A DNA stretch of 64,000 nucleotides from DATMFV01 sp035555975 (GCA_035555975.1 DATMFV010000004.1:23961-87960); one strand, 5' to 3'. Shown: positions 25,177 to 34,677, counted from the stretch's first letter. The notes: a model not told the origin generated them from the sequence alone. A program made the numbers and translations.

Positions 25177-27291
25177 ATGAAAGATTCGATTGCTTCCACT
25201 TCGGCCGATCTTGATCAACTTTGCGTCAACACCATCCGGTTTCTCTCCGTGGATGCGGTGGAAAAGGCCAACAGCGGCCACCCCGGCCTGCCGATGGGGG
25301 CCGCGCCGATGGCGTACGTTCTCTGGACAAAATTTCTCAAACACAACCCGGTGGAGCCGAACTGGGTCGACCGCGACCGCTTTGTCCTCTCCGCCGGGCA
25401 CGGGTCGATGCTCCTCTACAGTCTGCTCCACCTGACCGGGTACGACCTTTCGCTCGACGACATCCGCTCCTTTCGCCAATGGGAAAGCCGCACCCCGGGG
25501 CACCCGGAACGGGGGATGACGCCGGGGGTGGAGACGACGACGGGGCCGCTGGGGCAGGGGTTTGCCAACAGCGTCGGGATGGCGATCGCCGAGGCGCACC
25601 TCGCGGCGCGTTACAACCGGCCGCGCTACCCGATTGTCGACCACTACACCTATGCCCTCTTGAGCGACGGCGACCTGATGGAAGGGGTCGCCTCGGAAGC
25701 GGCATCGCTGGCGGGACACCTGAAGCTCGGCAAGCTGATCTGCCTCTACGACGACAACCGCGTCACCCTCTCCGCCGGGACGCCGATGTCGTTTACCGAA
25801 TCAGTGCCGGAACGTTTCGAGGCGTACGGGTGGCATACGCTCAGCGTGGACGATGGGAACGACCTCGCGGCGATTGAGGCGGCGCTGCGGGAGGCGCAGA
25901 ACGAACGGGCGCGGCCTTCGCTGATCCGGGTCCGCACCCATATCGGCTACGGGTCGCCCAACAAGCAGGATTCGTTCAAGGTACACGGCTCCCCGCTCGG
26001 CGCGGAGGAGGTGGAACTGACTAAACGGGCGCTCGACTGGCCTTCGGAGCCGGAGTTCGCGATTCCGCAGGAGGCGCTCGCCCGTTTCCGCCGGGCGGTC
26101 GATCGCGGCCGACAGGCGGAGGCGGAGTGGAACGCCAAGTTTTCGTGGTACTCGGAAGCGTTTCCGGAGCTTGGCCGGGAATTTCAGCAGGCGATGGCGG
26201 GGGAACTTCCCCAAGGGTGGAACGCGGAGATTCCGGTCTTCCCGGCGGACGAAAAGGGAGTGGCGACCCGCATCGCTTCGGGCAAAGTGCTCAACGCGAT
26301 CGCCGGGCGGCTCCCGGCGATCCTGGGCGGTTCGGCGGATCTTGATCCCTCCACGTTTACCACCCTCGACGGAATGGGCGATTTCCAACCGCCCCCCGGG
26401 GAGGAAGAGCCGGAGCCGGAGCGGCAAGGTTCCGCAGGGGGGCCTTGGAGCTACGCCGGGCGCAATCTCCATTTCGGCGTCCGGGAACATGCGATGGGGG
26501 CGATCGCCAACGGCCTTTCGGCTCATGGCGGCATCATCCCGTTTACGGCGACGTTCCTGATCTTTTCCGATTACATGAGACCGCCGATCCGCCTCGCCTC
26601 GCTGATGGAACTGCGCGTGATCCATGTCTTTACCCACGACAGCATGGCGCTGGGCGAGGATGGGCCGACCCACCAGCCGATCGAACAACTCGCGTCGCTG
26701 CGCGCCATGCCGGGGTTGATCGTGATCCGTCCCGCCGATGCAAACGAAACGGCGGTGGCATGGCAGGTGGCCATTGAAAGCAGCCATCACCCGGTCGCTC
26801 TGGTCCTGACCCGGCAGAAGGTCGCCACTCTCGACCGCGGGAAGTACGCCCCGGCGGAGGGATTGCGGCGCGGGGCTTATATCGTGTCAGAATCCGAAGG
26901 GGAAACGCCCGACCTGATCCTGATCGGCACCGGTTCGGAAGTCGGCCTCGTCCTCAAGGCGGCGGAGCGGCTGAGGGGAGAGGGGGTGAGCGTCCGCGTT
27001 GTTTCGATGCCGAGCTGGGAGCTTTTTGAGGCGCAACCGGAAAGCTACCGCGACGAGGTGCTCCCCCCGAAGGTGAAGACCCGCCTCGCCGTCGAGGCTG
27101 CGGCGACCCTCGGGTGGTGCCGCTATATCGGAGACCGGGGCCGGGTAATCGGCGTCGATCACTTCGGCTTTTCCGCCCCGGGGCCGGAGGTGATGGAGCG
27201 CAACGGGTTCAACGAGGAGGAGGTCTGCCGACAGGCCCGCGAATTGCTCGATAAAAACCGGACGGAGACCGCTCTGCCGCAGGATTTGTAA
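25177..27291 (+). CDS. tkt: Transketolase
   Basis: Thiamine-diphosphate enzyme of the pentose phosphate pathway, 704 residues from the ATG at 25177; upstream in-frame codons to 25033 lack support. Landmarks: ANSGHPGLPMGAAPMAYVLW at the N-terminus, the ThDP-binding stretch from LLSDGDLMEGVASEAASLAG to CLYDDN, HFGVREHAMGAIANGL, and the active-site loop FTHDSMALGEDGPTHQPIEQ. The C-terminal domain ends with VIGVDHFGFSAPGPEVME. Monocistronic or read through to NDH-2, which starts 125 bp downstream. Confidence 0.97.
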   Translation: MKDSIASTSADLDQLCVNTIRFLSVDAVEKANSGHPGLPMGAAPMAYVLWTKFLKHNPVEPNWVDRDRFVLSAGHGSMLLYSLLHLTGYDLSLDDIRSFRQWESRTPGHPERGMTPGVETTTGPLGQGFANSVGMAIAEAHLAARYNRPRYPIVDHYTYALLSDGDLMEGVASEAASLAGHLKLGKLICLYDDNRVTLSAGTPMSFTESVPERFEAYGWHTLSVDDGNDLAAIEAALREAQNERARPSLIRVRTHIGYGSPNKQDSFKVHGSPLGAEEVELTKRALDWPSEPEFAIPQEALARFRRAVDRGRQAEAEWNAKFSWYSEAFPELGREFQQAMAGELPQGWNAEIPVFPADEKGVATRIASGKVLNAIAGRLPAILGGSADLDPSTFTTLDGMGDFQPPPGEEEPEPERQGSAGGPWSYAGRNLHFGVREHAMGAIANGLSAHGGIIPFTATFLIFSDYMRPPIRLASLMELRVIHVFTHDSMALGEDGPTHQPIEQLASLRAMPGLIVIRPADANETAVAWQVAIESSHHPVALVLTRQKVATLDRGKYAPAEGLRRGAYIVSESEGETPDLILIGTGSEVGLVLKAAERLRGEGVSVRVVSMPSWELFEAQPESYRDEVLPPKVKTRLAVEAAATLGWCRYIGDRGRVIGVDHFGFSAPGPEVMERNGFNEEEVCRQARELLDKNRTETALPQDL

Positions 27292-27416
27292 ATACAACCT
27301 GGATCATTTCGTCATTTTTTTAACGCTCGCCATGCGTCGATGCGCTCGTATGATGGGTTTTCACCCCGACGCGCAGCACGGGTCCCCCTCCCTGCGCGAA
27401 AGCAGAGTGTACCATC

Positions 27417-28736
27417 ATGACGGAAACCAGAACGAAGTTGGTCATCATCGGCGGCGGTTTTGCCGGAGTCACGCTCGCCCAGCAACTCGAACGGCTTTTG
27501 CCCGAGGAGGCGGAGATCGTAGTGGTCAGTTCCGAGAACCACATGGTCTTCACCCCGATGCTGGCGGAAGTCGCGGGGCGGACGATCTCGCCGCTGCATG
27601 TCGTCGTGCCGGGGCGGCAGTTGACCCGGCGCACCCGGTGGCTGGTGGCACGGGTGACGGCGGTCGATCGCGACGCGCGCGAGGTCCATTACACCCGGAT
27701 GGACGGCACCGCGGGAAGCGAAACCTATGGCGAACTGGTCCTCGCCTGCGGGGCCGCGGCCAACCTGCGGGAGATCCCCGGGCTCGCCGCCTGCGGATTT
27801 CCGCTCAAGTCGGTCATCGACGCGATCGCCATCGGCAACCGGCTGATCGGCAATTTCGAGACCGCCGCGACCGAGACCGACCCCGCCATCCGGCAGCGCC
27901 TCCTGACGACCGTGGTGATCGGCGGCGGCTTCAGCGGGGTGGAACTCGCCGGGAACATTTCCGATTTGACCGATTCGATCCGCTGTTTTTACCCCGAGCT
28001 GAAGCACGAGACGCCGCGCATCGTGCTGTTGCAGAGGGGAGACCACATCGTGCCGGAACTCCAGGCGCGGGCGCTTTCGGAGTTTGCGCTCGACAAGCTG
28101 AGGCAAAACGGGATCGACGTCCGCCTCAAGTCAGAGGCCAAAGAGGTGACCCCGACGAGCGTCACCCTCGCCTCGGGCGAAGTTATCGAGACCGGGATGA
28201 TCATCTGCACCGTCGGCACGCAGACGCACCCCCTCGTCACCAGCCTCGACCTGCCGCTGGAACGGGGACGGCTCAAGACCGACCCCGACATGAAAGTGAG
28301 CGGGGCCGACCACCTCTGGGCGCTCGGCGACTGTGCGCTCATCGCCAACGCCTACAACGACCGGCCAAGCCCCTCGACCGCGCAGTTTGCCGTGCAGCAG
28401 GCCGCGCAGCTTGCCGCCAATCTCGCCCGTTTTTGCGAGGGGAGGCCGACCCGGCCCTTCAGCTACCGGCCCCGGGGGATGTTTGCCTCCATCGGGCACC
28501 ACAATGCCGTCGCGGAAATCTATGGCGTGAAGATTTCCGGCTTTGTTGCGTGGTTCCTCTGGCGCGGACTCTATCTTTTCAAGTTGCCGACGCTGAAGCG
28601 AAAGATCGACGTTGCCATCAACTGGGCGGTCAGCATTCCTTTCCCGCCGAACATCGTGCAGTTGCAGCGGCCGATGCGCGACAGGGACGCTGGAAGCAGG
28701 GAAGAAACGATTCCCCAACAAAACCAGAAACCATGA
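27417..28736 (+). CDS. ndh: Type II NADH dehydrogenase (NDH-2)
   Basis: Single-subunit, non-proton-pumping NADH:quinone oxidoreductase, 439 residues. Two dinucleotide motifs are visible: LVIIGGGFAGVTLAQQL at residue 8 on and VVIGGGFSGVELAGNI near residue 165. LWALGDCALI contacts FAD. The C-terminal amphipathic region (FVAWFLWRGLYLFKLPTLKR) fits a membrane-binding helix. It overlaps the following SDR gene by ATGA, an unexpected pairing that suggests joint expression. Confidence 0.92.
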   Translation: MTETRTKLVIIGGGFAGVTLAQQLERLLPEEAEIVVVSSENHMVFTPMLAEVAGRTISPLHVVVPGRQLTRRTRWLVARVTAVDRDAREVHYTRMDGTAGSETYGELVLACGAAANLREIPGLAACGFPLKSVIDAIAIGNRLIGNFETAATETDPAIRQRLLTTVVIGGGFSGVELAGNISDLTDSIRCFYPELKHETPRIVLLQRGDHIVPELQARALSEFALDKLRQNGIDVRLKSEAKEVTPTSVTLASGEVIETGMIICTVGTQTHPLVTSLDLPLERGRLKTDPDMKVSGADHLWALGDCALIANAYNDRPSPSTAQFAVQQAAQLAANLARFCEGRPTRPFSYRPRGMFASIGHHNAVAEIYGVKISGFVAWFLWRGLYLFKLPTLKRKIDVAINWAVSIPFPPNIVQLQRPMRDRDAGSREETIPQQNQKP

Positions 28737-29515
28737 AGATTGATCTGAGCGGAAAACGTGCGGTGGTCACCGGCGGGAGTTCGGGGATCGGCGCGGCCAT
28801 CGCGATCGCCCTCGGGAAAGCCGGAGCCCGGGTGGTCGTCAACTTCGGTTCCAACGAAAAAGCGGCGCAGACCGTAGTCGGGACGATCCGCGACAGCGGC
28901 GGTGAAGCGGTGGCGATTCAGGCCAACGTGGCCGACCCCGCTTCGGTGGAGGCGCTTTTTTCCGAGGCCGACCGGGCGCTGGGCGGCCTCGACATCCTGA
29001 TCAACAACGCCGGGATCGACGGAAAACGGGCCTTTTCGTGGGAAGGCGACCTTGAAAGCTGGCGCAAGGTGATCGAGATCAACCTCTTTGGCGCTTATTA
29101 CTGCGCGCGGGAGGCGCTCCGGCGGATGATCCCGCAGAAAAGCGGCGTAATTTTGAGTACCAGTTCGACGCACGAGAAGATCGCCTGGTCGGGCTACAGC
29201 GCCTACACGGCCAGCAAGGGGGGCTTGAGCATGCTCTCCAAGACGCTCGCGCAGGAGGCCGCGCCCCACGGCGTGCGGGTGTTGGCGCTCGCCCCGGGCG
29301 CGATCAAGACGCCGATCAATCGCGATGTCTGGGACGACCCCGCCGCGAGGGACGACCTGATGGACAAGATCCCGCTCCGGCGCATCGGCGAACCCGAAGA
29401 GGTGGCCGCCATGGCGGTGGTGCTGGTCTCCGACGTGGCCTCGTACGTCACCGGCGATACGATTTTTGTCGACGGCGGGATGACCGACTACCCCGCTTTC
29501 GCCCATGGAGGGTAG
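28733..29515 (+). CDS. SDR-family dehydrogenase (glucose 1-dehydrogenase-like)
   Basis: Classical short-chain dehydrogenase of 260 residues. TGGSSGIG at residues 14-21 binds the cofactor. The NNAG motif lies near residue 89, and the catalytic Ser-Tyr-x3-Lys set is visible as STSSTH and YSAYTASKG. The C-terminus EPEEVAAMAVVLVSDVASYV, then TGDTIFVDGGM, matches glucose 1-dehydrogenase/3-oxoacyl reductase-like members. The start codon overlaps the NDH-2 stop (ATGA), so the two are translationally coupled: substrate oxidation could feed NADH to NDH-2. Exact substrate unknown. Confidence 0.9.
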   Translation: MKIDLSGKRAVVTGGSSGIGAAIAIALGKAGARVVVNFGSNEKAAQTVVGTIRDSGGEAVAIQANVADPASVEALFSEADRALGGLDILINNAGIDGKRAFSWEGDLESWRKVIEINLFGAYYCAREALRRMIPQKSGVILSTSSTHEKIAWSGYSAYTASKGGLSMLSKTLAQEAAPHGVRVLALAPGAIKTPINRDVWDDPAARDDLMDKIPLRRIGEPEEVAAMAVVLVSDVASYVTGDTIFVDGGMTDYPAFAHGG

Positions 29516-29516
29516 C

Positions 29517-30074
29517 ATGAAAACCGGCCTCCATCCCGGGATCGTGACGGTCGGCCATTCCACGCGAAGCGCACAGGAGTTCATCGACCTGCTCAAGGCC
29601 CATGGCGTGACCTGCGTGGCCGATGTGCGCACCGTCCCCCGTTCGCGGCGCAACCCGCAGTTCAACAAGGAGACCCTTCCCGAAACACTGAAGGCGGCGG
29701 GGATCGGCTACCGGCATTTTCCCGGGCTCGGCGGCCTGCGGCATGCGAAGGCGCATGTGCAGGAAAACCGCGGCTGGCACAACGCCTCCTTTCGCGGGTA
29801 TGCCGACTACATGCAGAGCGCGGAGTTTGCCGAAAGCCTCGACGAACTGATCGAACTCGCCCGGCACGAGCGGGTGGCGATCATGTGCGCCGAGGCGGTC
29901 CCGTGGCGCTGCCACCGTTCGCTGATCGGCGACGCGCTGCTCGTGCGCGGCATCCCGGTTGAAGATCTGATGACCCCGACCCGCAGCCAGCCGCATACGC
30001 TGACTTCGTTTGCCAGGGTGGAGGGAACCCGTGTGACCTACCCACCGGAGCAGCCCGACCTGGCGGGTCTCTAG
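29517..30074 (+). CDS. DUF488 family protein
   Basis: Protein of 185 residues. The ATG at 29517 is preferred over one at 29505 because GGAGGG precedes it at proper distance; the chosen start is 1 bp past the SDR stop. Family motifs: TVGHSTRSAQEF at the start, ADVRTVPRSRRNPQFN, and AIMCAEAVPWRCHRSLIGD with conserved Cys/Arg/His. DUF488 function is not settled. The TAG stop is also the first three bases after the C of a CTAG that bounds a MITE-like repeat. Confidence 0.9.
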   Translation: MKTGLHPGIVTVGHSTRSAQEFIDLLKAHGVTCVADVRTVPRSRRNPQFNKETLPETLKAAGIGYRHFPGLGGLRHAKAHVQENRGWHNASFRGYADYMQSAEFAESLDELIELARHERVAIMCAEAVPWRCHRSLIGDALLVRGIPVEDLMTPTRSQPHTLTSFARVEGTRVTYPPEQPDLAGL

Positions 30075-30143
30075 TGTCGTGTTAGGTTCGTTCCTTGAAA
30101 AAGTTCGAGGTGATTTTTCGCATTCTCCAAGGCGCGAGTAAGG
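30071..30143 (+). mobile_element. Truncated copy of the CTAG-bounded MITE-like element
   Basis: The first 73 bp match 40197-40269 at 71 of 73 positions, starting with CTAGTGTCGTGTTAGGTT. After 30143 the sequence diverges into a different GC-rich palindrome (around 30146-30170) and no right-hand terminal repeat is found. The TAG of the terminal CTAG is the stop codon of the DUF488 gene, just as the full copy supplies the stop of the DRTGG gene. Confidence 0.75.
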
Positions 30144-30235
30144 TGCTGGAGGGACGCGGAGGTCCGCTCCAGTGCGCTCCTGGGCCATGGCTGTCATGGG
30201 AGGCAACGACGCTTTTCAAGCATCGTGAACACGCC

Positions 30236-31006
30236 CTAATAAAGCATCGACTCATCCGGGGCGGCGGTCGGTTCGATCCCGTCGACCTTGATCACCGCAA
30301 GGTTGCGCCCCCCCTCCATCGGGAAACCGGCGACCCCGGTCACCTTCACCCATGAAAGCTCCGGCAGGTCCGGCGGGAGGGTGGAAAACTCGACCAGCGC
30401 TCCGACGGGCCGGGCGTCGGCGGCGCAGCACGACATGTACATGCGGATCAGCTTCATCCGGTTGCCACGCGGGTTGCTTTCGCTCTCCTGCATCAGTTGG
30501 CCGATCACTTCCACCGGCTTGCCCGCAAATTCGGACTGCAAGGTCGGCTCCGCGCTGGCGTAGAGGAGGTCCATCACCGAAATGCTCAACCGCCCATCGA
30601 CCTGTTTGGGAGAAAACTCCCCTCCCCCCTGATAGGCTCCGCCGCCCATGGCAGCGGCATCCATGATCACCCCCCGGTTCTCGATCGCCGTCATCCCGAA
30701 ACCGTCCTGCGAATGGCGGAAGGCCATCGTCATCGGCAGGATCAGAACCCCAAAGGCAAGAAGCTTGCCGGAGGTGAGCCGCGCCACGGAGTGCCCGCAC
30801 GCCTCCTCCTCACAACAGCTCGCGCTCCCCCCGATGGCGACTGCCGCCGCAAGGATCAGCAGGACCACCCCCGCGATCATCACCCCCGGGCGGAACGACG
30901 GGTGGAGAAATGCCGAGAGCCGTCCGCTGTAGAAAAAGTAGAGAAGCACGCTTCCCCAGAGGGTCAGCGTCAACGAAGGAAGCCAGCGGTCGAGGGTCTT
31001 GGTCAT
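30236..31006 (-). CDS. TIGR03943-family membrane protein (DUF1980)
   Basis: A 256-residue protein with three N-terminal membrane segments (about residues 9-28, 39-59 and 78-97) and a soluble C-terminal domain. That domain carries MYMSCCAADARPVGALVEF, the conserved CCAAD motif of this family. A second cluster, SCCEEEACGH, lies between segments 2 and 3 and could bind metal. The start is the ATG at 31006; the open frame upstream overlaps the permease. It lies 17 bp downstream of the DUF318 permease, its usual partner (as in Bacillus YcgQ/YcgR). Location beside znuBCA suggests a link to zinc homeostasis (inference). Confidence 0.85.
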   Translation of the reverse strand: MTKTLDRWLPSLTLTLWGSVLLYFFYSGRLSAFLHPSFRPGVMIAGVVLLILAAAVAIGGSASCCEEEACGHSVARLTSGKLLAFGVLILPMTMAFRHSQDGFGMTAIENRGVIMDAAAMGGGAYQGGGEFSPKQVDGRLSISVMDLLYASAEPTLQSEFAGKPVEVIGQLMQESESNPRGNRMKLIRMYMSCCAADARPVGALVEFSTLPPDLPELSWVKVTGVAGFPMEGGRNLAVIKVDGIEPTAAPDESMLY

Positions 31007-31023
31007 GACAAAAAAAGAGGGGG

Positions 31024-32031
31024 TTACATGTCGAGAACGTTCATCCGCAGGCAAATTAGCGCAACCGCGACAAAGAGTCCAATCGAGAGGAGCACGATGA
31101 AACGCCGGCGGAACACCAGGCCGTAGAGGAAAAAGAGCTTCACATCGACCAGCGGCCCGAAGACCAGGAAGGCGAGCTTCGCGGTGAAGGGAAACGCCAC
31201 AAAGGTCGCCGCGATAAAGGCGTCGGTACTCGAACAGAGCGCGAGCAGCGAGGCGAGCCCCATCATCGAAAGGGTCGCCAGCACGGTGTTGGAGGCGAGC
31301 GGCAGGATGACCGACTGGTCGATCGCCGTGTTGAAAAGCGCGGCCACGGCGGCGCCGATCACGAAAAAGAGCGTCACGTCGAGAAAATCGGGCGTGGTCG
31401 AACGGGCCACCCGCAACAGCTTCGTCCCGATCCCCTCTTCCCCCTGGGGCACGGCGGCGATCCTGAGCTTGCGGCCCTTGCGCCGACGCGCCCGGGTCGC
31501 CACCCCGGCTCCCCCGTCGTCGATGGCGGCTTCCGGCCCGGCTCCCCCGTCGCGCGGCGGCAGGGAACGGTAAAGCGCCCTTGCCAGCACCTTCTCCAGC
31601 GGGAGCCGCTGCACGATCAACGCCGCGCCGACCGCCACGCCGTAGCCGATCAGCAGCCGCATCGAAGTCATCATCCACGGGTTCTGCCCACGAAAGGCGG
31701 CAAAGGTGCTGATCGCGACGATCGGGCTGACAATCGGCGCGGCGAGCATGTAGGCCACCGCGCTCGAAACCGGCAACCCCTTGGTCAGGAACCGGCGGAT
31801 GACGATCACGCTGCCGCACTCGCACATCGGGAAAATGATCCCGAGCAGGCCGCTTAAAAAAACCGCCGCCGTCGGGTTCTTCGGCAACACCTGGGTCAAC
31901 CAGCGCGCCGGGACAAAGACATCGACAAACCCGGCAATGACCGCGCCGAGAAGCAGAAACGGAATCCCTTCAAAGAGAATGCTCAGGAAGGAAAAGGCGA
32001 AGTCTGAAAAATGAAAGTTAAACCATTCCAT
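31024..32031 (-). CDS. DUF318/UPF0718 permease
   Basis: Polytopic membrane protein of 335 residues from the ATG at 32031. Typical motifs are EGIPFLLLGAVIAGFVDVFV near the N-terminus, GIIFPMCECGSVIVIRRFL with the conserved P-x-CECG, and AAPIVSPIVAISTFAAFRG. A basic cytoplasmic loop (ARRRKGRKLR) divides the two membrane halves. It is transcribed before the TIGR03943 partner. The cargo is not established for this family; here it lies just downstream of znuB. Confidence 0.88.
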   Translation of the reverse strand: MEWFNFHFSDFAFSFLSILFEGIPFLLLGAVIAGFVDVFVPARWLTQVLPKNPTAAVFLSGLLGIIFPMCECGSVIVIRRFLTKGLPVSSAVAYMLAAPIVSPIVAISTFAAFRGQNPWMMTSMRLLIGYGVAVGAALIVQRLPLEKVLARALYRSLPPRDGGAGPEAAIDDGGAGVATRARRRKGRKLRIAAVPQGEEGIGTKLLRVARSTTPDFLDVTLFFVIGAAVAALFNTAIDQSVILPLASNTVLATLSMMGLASLLALCSSTDAFIAATFVAFPFTAKLAFLVFGPLVDVKLFFLYGLVFRRRFIVLLSIGLFVAVALICLRMNVLDM

Positions 32032-32127
32032 GCTCAAGGGGTCTTTATCCGGACGGTTTTTTTTGCTGTCGCGATGGTAGACAAAGCTCCTCCCCGGCGG
32101 CAAGGGCAATGCGCCCGCACCCCCGCT

Positions 32128-32994
32128 CTACCCGCGCGCCTTGCGAAGCTGGCGGCGACGGCAAAGCGATGCCCCGGCCGAGACCAGGAGGCACCCGGTA
32201 AGAAGGGCCACGTCGCTCAGGACCATCGTCGGTCCCGTCGGTGTGTCAAGGTGGTAGGAGCCAAAAACGCCGAGCGCCGCGCCGACGAGCCCGATCACCG
32301 CGCTCGCCGCCAGCATGAAACGAAAGTTCGGGGCGATGACCCGCGCCGCCGCCGCAGGCACCACGATCAACCCGCTGATCAGGAGCGCCCCGAGCTGGCG
32401 CAGGAGCAGCGCGATCACCAACGCCACCAGCACCACAAACGCGTAGTTGAGCCGCCGCGTGTTGAACCCCTCCACGCGCGCCAGGTTTTCCTGCACCACC
32501 GCCAGCGTGAGCGGTCGCAGGTTGAAAAAGAGAAACCCGCAGGTGAGCACCGCCAGCCCGGCCATCAGCCAGACATCGCCCGCCGACGAGGCGAGGATGT
32601 CGCCGAAAAGCGCCCCTTCGAGCCCCTGGCTCCCGCGCAGCCGGGAGATCATGATCATCCCGAGCGCCACGCTCCCCGTATAGGTAAAGGCGATGATCGT
32701 GTCGGTCTGCAACGTCGTCCGCTCCAGCAGCCACGCCATCAGAAGCGCCATCGCCACGCAAAAAAGCGAGACGATCAGTTGCATCATCGGGTCATTGAGA
32801 TCGCGCGCCAGGGTCAGCGCAAAACCGAGCGTCACCCCGGTCATCGCGCCGTGGGAAATCGCGTCGGAAAAAAACGCCATCCCGCGCAGGGTGATGAACG
32901 AACCGAGCAGCCCGCCGAGCGGCCCCGCGATCAACGCCACGTAAAACGCGTAGCGCATCTGCGGCAGGTCGAGAAATTCCAGCAGCCACTCCAT
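32128..32994 (-). CDS. znuB: Zinc/manganese ABC transporter permease
   Basis: ABC-3 family membrane subunit of 288 residues with about eight hydrophobic segments. Landmarks: YVALIAGPLGGLLGSFITLR, MAFFSDAISHGAMTGVTLGF, and SGLIVVPAAAARVIA in the coupling/substrate region. The gene starts 4 bp after the ATPase stop on the same strand, so the order znuA-znuC-znuB is a single transcript. Metal specificity (Zn or Mn) cannot be decided by sequence alone; zinc is favoured by context. Confidence 0.93.
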   Translation of the reverse strand: MEWLLEFLDLPQMRYAFYVALIAGPLGGLLGSFITLRGMAFFSDAISHGAMTGVTLGFALTLARDLNDPMMQLIVSLFCVAMALLMAWLLERTTLQTDTIIAFTYTGSVALGMIMISRLRGSQGLEGALFGDILASSAGDVWLMAGLAVLTCGFLFFNLRPLTLAVVQENLARVEGFNTRRLNYAFVVLVALVIALLLRQLGALLISGLIVVPAAAARVIAPNFRFMLAASAVIGLVGAALGVFGSYHLDTPTGPTMVLSDVALLTGCLLVSAGASLCRRRQLRKARG

Positions 32995-32998
32995 GGGA

Positions 32999-33814
32999 TC
33001 AATGAATCCTCCCCAGGGGAATGAACGCGCTGCCGTCGCTGGCCGGGACCATGCCGGGAATGTGTCCGTACGCCCGGGCGAGGTTGTCAGGCCGGAGCAC
33101 CTCCTTCGGCGCGCCGTGACAGCAGAGATCGCGGTTGATGCAGAAGACCACGTCGCTCAGGTGCTCGACGAGGTGAAGATCGTGCGAAACCATCAAAATC
33201 GTCATCCCCCGGTGGTCGTGCAGATGATGGAGCAACCCGTCAAAGGAGACGCCGCCGCGAATATCGACGCCGGTGAGCGGTTCATCGAGCAGCAGGAGGT
33301 CGGGATCGCCCAGCAACGCATACGCCACCAGCACCCGCTGGAATTCCCCTCCTGAAAGCCGCCCGAGCCGCCGGTCGATCAGGTGATCCGCGCCGATTTC
33401 CTTGAGCTGCGCCTCGATCTTCTCCCGCATCGCCCCCTTGCCCGGCGCTCCCCACCACCAGCGCGAGCGGGTCAGCTTGAGGGAAAGAAATTCCGCCACC
33501 GTCAACGGCAGCCCGGGGTCGAGCGGCAACTGCTGCGGCACATAACCGATCCGCCGCGCGCGGGAGCGGATCTCGCCCCGGCTCGGGCGGATCAACCCGA
33601 TCACCGTTTTGAGCAGCGTGCTTTTCCCGGCTCCGTTGGGGCCGATCAGGCAGCCGAACGTCCCCCGTTGCAGCGTCAGCGAAACATCGGCGAGCACATT
33701 TTTTTCGCCGTAATCGACCCAGACCCCGGAAACCTCCAGCAACGGGTCGCCCTTTGCCCGGGAGGAAGGGGCGTCGCCGTGGTGGCAGTGGCACGGCTTA
33801 GCGTCCGCCATCAA
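32999..33814 (-). CDS. znuC: Zinc/manganese ABC transporter ATP-binding protein
   Basis: Cytoplasmic ATPase of 271 residues. Walker A is LIGPNGAGKSTLLKT, the signature is RLGRLSGGEFQRVLVAYAL and Walker B is LLLLDEPLTGVDIRG. An unusual N-terminal segment, AKPCHCHHGD, contains three His and two Cys and could bind metal. The start lies 17 bp inside the 3' end of znuA, indicating coupling; a second ATG one codon later is also possible. Confidence 0.94.
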   Translation of the reverse strand: MMADAKPCHCHHGDAPSSRAKGDPLLEVSGVWVDYGEKNVLADVSLTLQRGTFGCLIGPNGAGKSTLLKTVIGLIRPSRGEIRSRARRIGYVPQQLPLDPGLPLTVAEFLSLKLTRSRWWWGAPGKGAMREKIEAQLKEIGADHLIDRRLGRLSGGEFQRVLVAYALLGDPDLLLLDEPLTGVDIRGGVSFDGLLHHLHDHRGMTILMVSHDLHLVEHLSDVVFCINRDLCCHGAPKEVLRPDNLARAYGHIPGMVPASDGSAFIPLGRIH

Positions 33815-34646
33815 GCGCCTCCCGCAATGCTTTCAGGTTGGCCTCCATCACCTTCACATAGGTCTCGGGGGCGGCGGGGGCCATCTCCATCGCGTCGAGC
33901 CGGACCAGCCGCAAATCAAACTCCTTCGCCAGCGATTCCATGACGCGCGGCGTGTGCTCCGCATCGAGAAACAACACCTTGATCTTCTCCTTCCCGATCG
34001 TCTTGCGCAGCGCGCGCAGTTCCCTCGGCGTCGGTTCCTGCCCGTGCGCCTTGCCGAAGACGCCGACCACCTGGAACCCGTAACGCTTCGCAAAATAGTG
34101 GAACGCATTGTGCGCCATCATCAACCGCTTGTCGGGAAAACCGGCGGTCGTCGTCCGGATCGCTTCGTCGAGCTGGCGCAGCCGCGCAATCGCCGCAGCG
34201 GCGTTGTTCCGGTAGAGATCGGCATGGTCGGGATCAACCCGGGAAAGACCGTCGCGGATCACTTCGATCTGATGAATCGCGAGGATCGGGTCGAGCCAGA
34301 CGTGCGGGTTCCCGTCGTCGGTGCGAATCCCCTGCCCGGCGGAAATCCGGACCGCGCGGGTTCCCTTGAGCGCGCCGGTCACCCACTCCTCCATCCGCAA
34401 CCCGTTTTCAACCAGCACATCGGCCTTGGCAAGCAGCCGGAGGTGGCGCGGGGAGAGCGCGAAGTGGTGCGGGTCGACCCCGGGCGGGAGGAACTGGGTA
34501 ATCTCAGCCTGATCGCCCGCCACCTGCATCGTCAGCGAAGTGATCGGGGCAAACGTGGTCAACACCGTCAGCCGTTTCTCCTCCGCCGCCCCGAGCAGGA
34601 GCGGAAAGCAGCAGCACAAAACCAGCAGAAGACGATAACCTTTCAT
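33798..34646 (-). CDS. znuA: Zinc/manganese ABC transporter substrate-binding protein
   Basis: Cluster A-I (ZnuA/TroA) periplasmic metal receptor, 282 residues from the ATG at 34646. The signal peptide is MKGYRLLLVLCCCFPLLLGA. Expected metal ligands are visible: GVDPHHFALSPRHL, MMAHNAFHYFAKRYG and a FLDAEHTPRV acidic site. The long His-rich loop of many ZnuA proteins is absent. It is first in the znuACB order and is preceded by a 21-bp candidate Fur-family operator at 34678-34698. Confidence 0.93.
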   Translation of the reverse strand: MKGYRLLLVLCCCFPLLLGAAEEKRLTVLTTFAPITSLTMQVAGDQAEITQFLPPGVDPHHFALSPRHLRLLAKADVLVENGLRMEEWVTGALKGTRAVRISAGQGIRTDDGNPHVWLDPILAIHQIEVIRDGLSRVDPDHADLYRNNAAAAIARLRQLDEAIRTTTAGFPDKRLMMAHNAFHYFAKRYGFQVVGVFGKAHGQEPTPRELRALRKTIGKEKIKVLFLDAEHTPRVMESLAKEFDLRLVRLDAMEMAPAAPETYVKVMEANLKALREALDGGR

Positions 34647-34677
34647 CGGACCCGATAAAAGAGCCGGAAAAACGACC

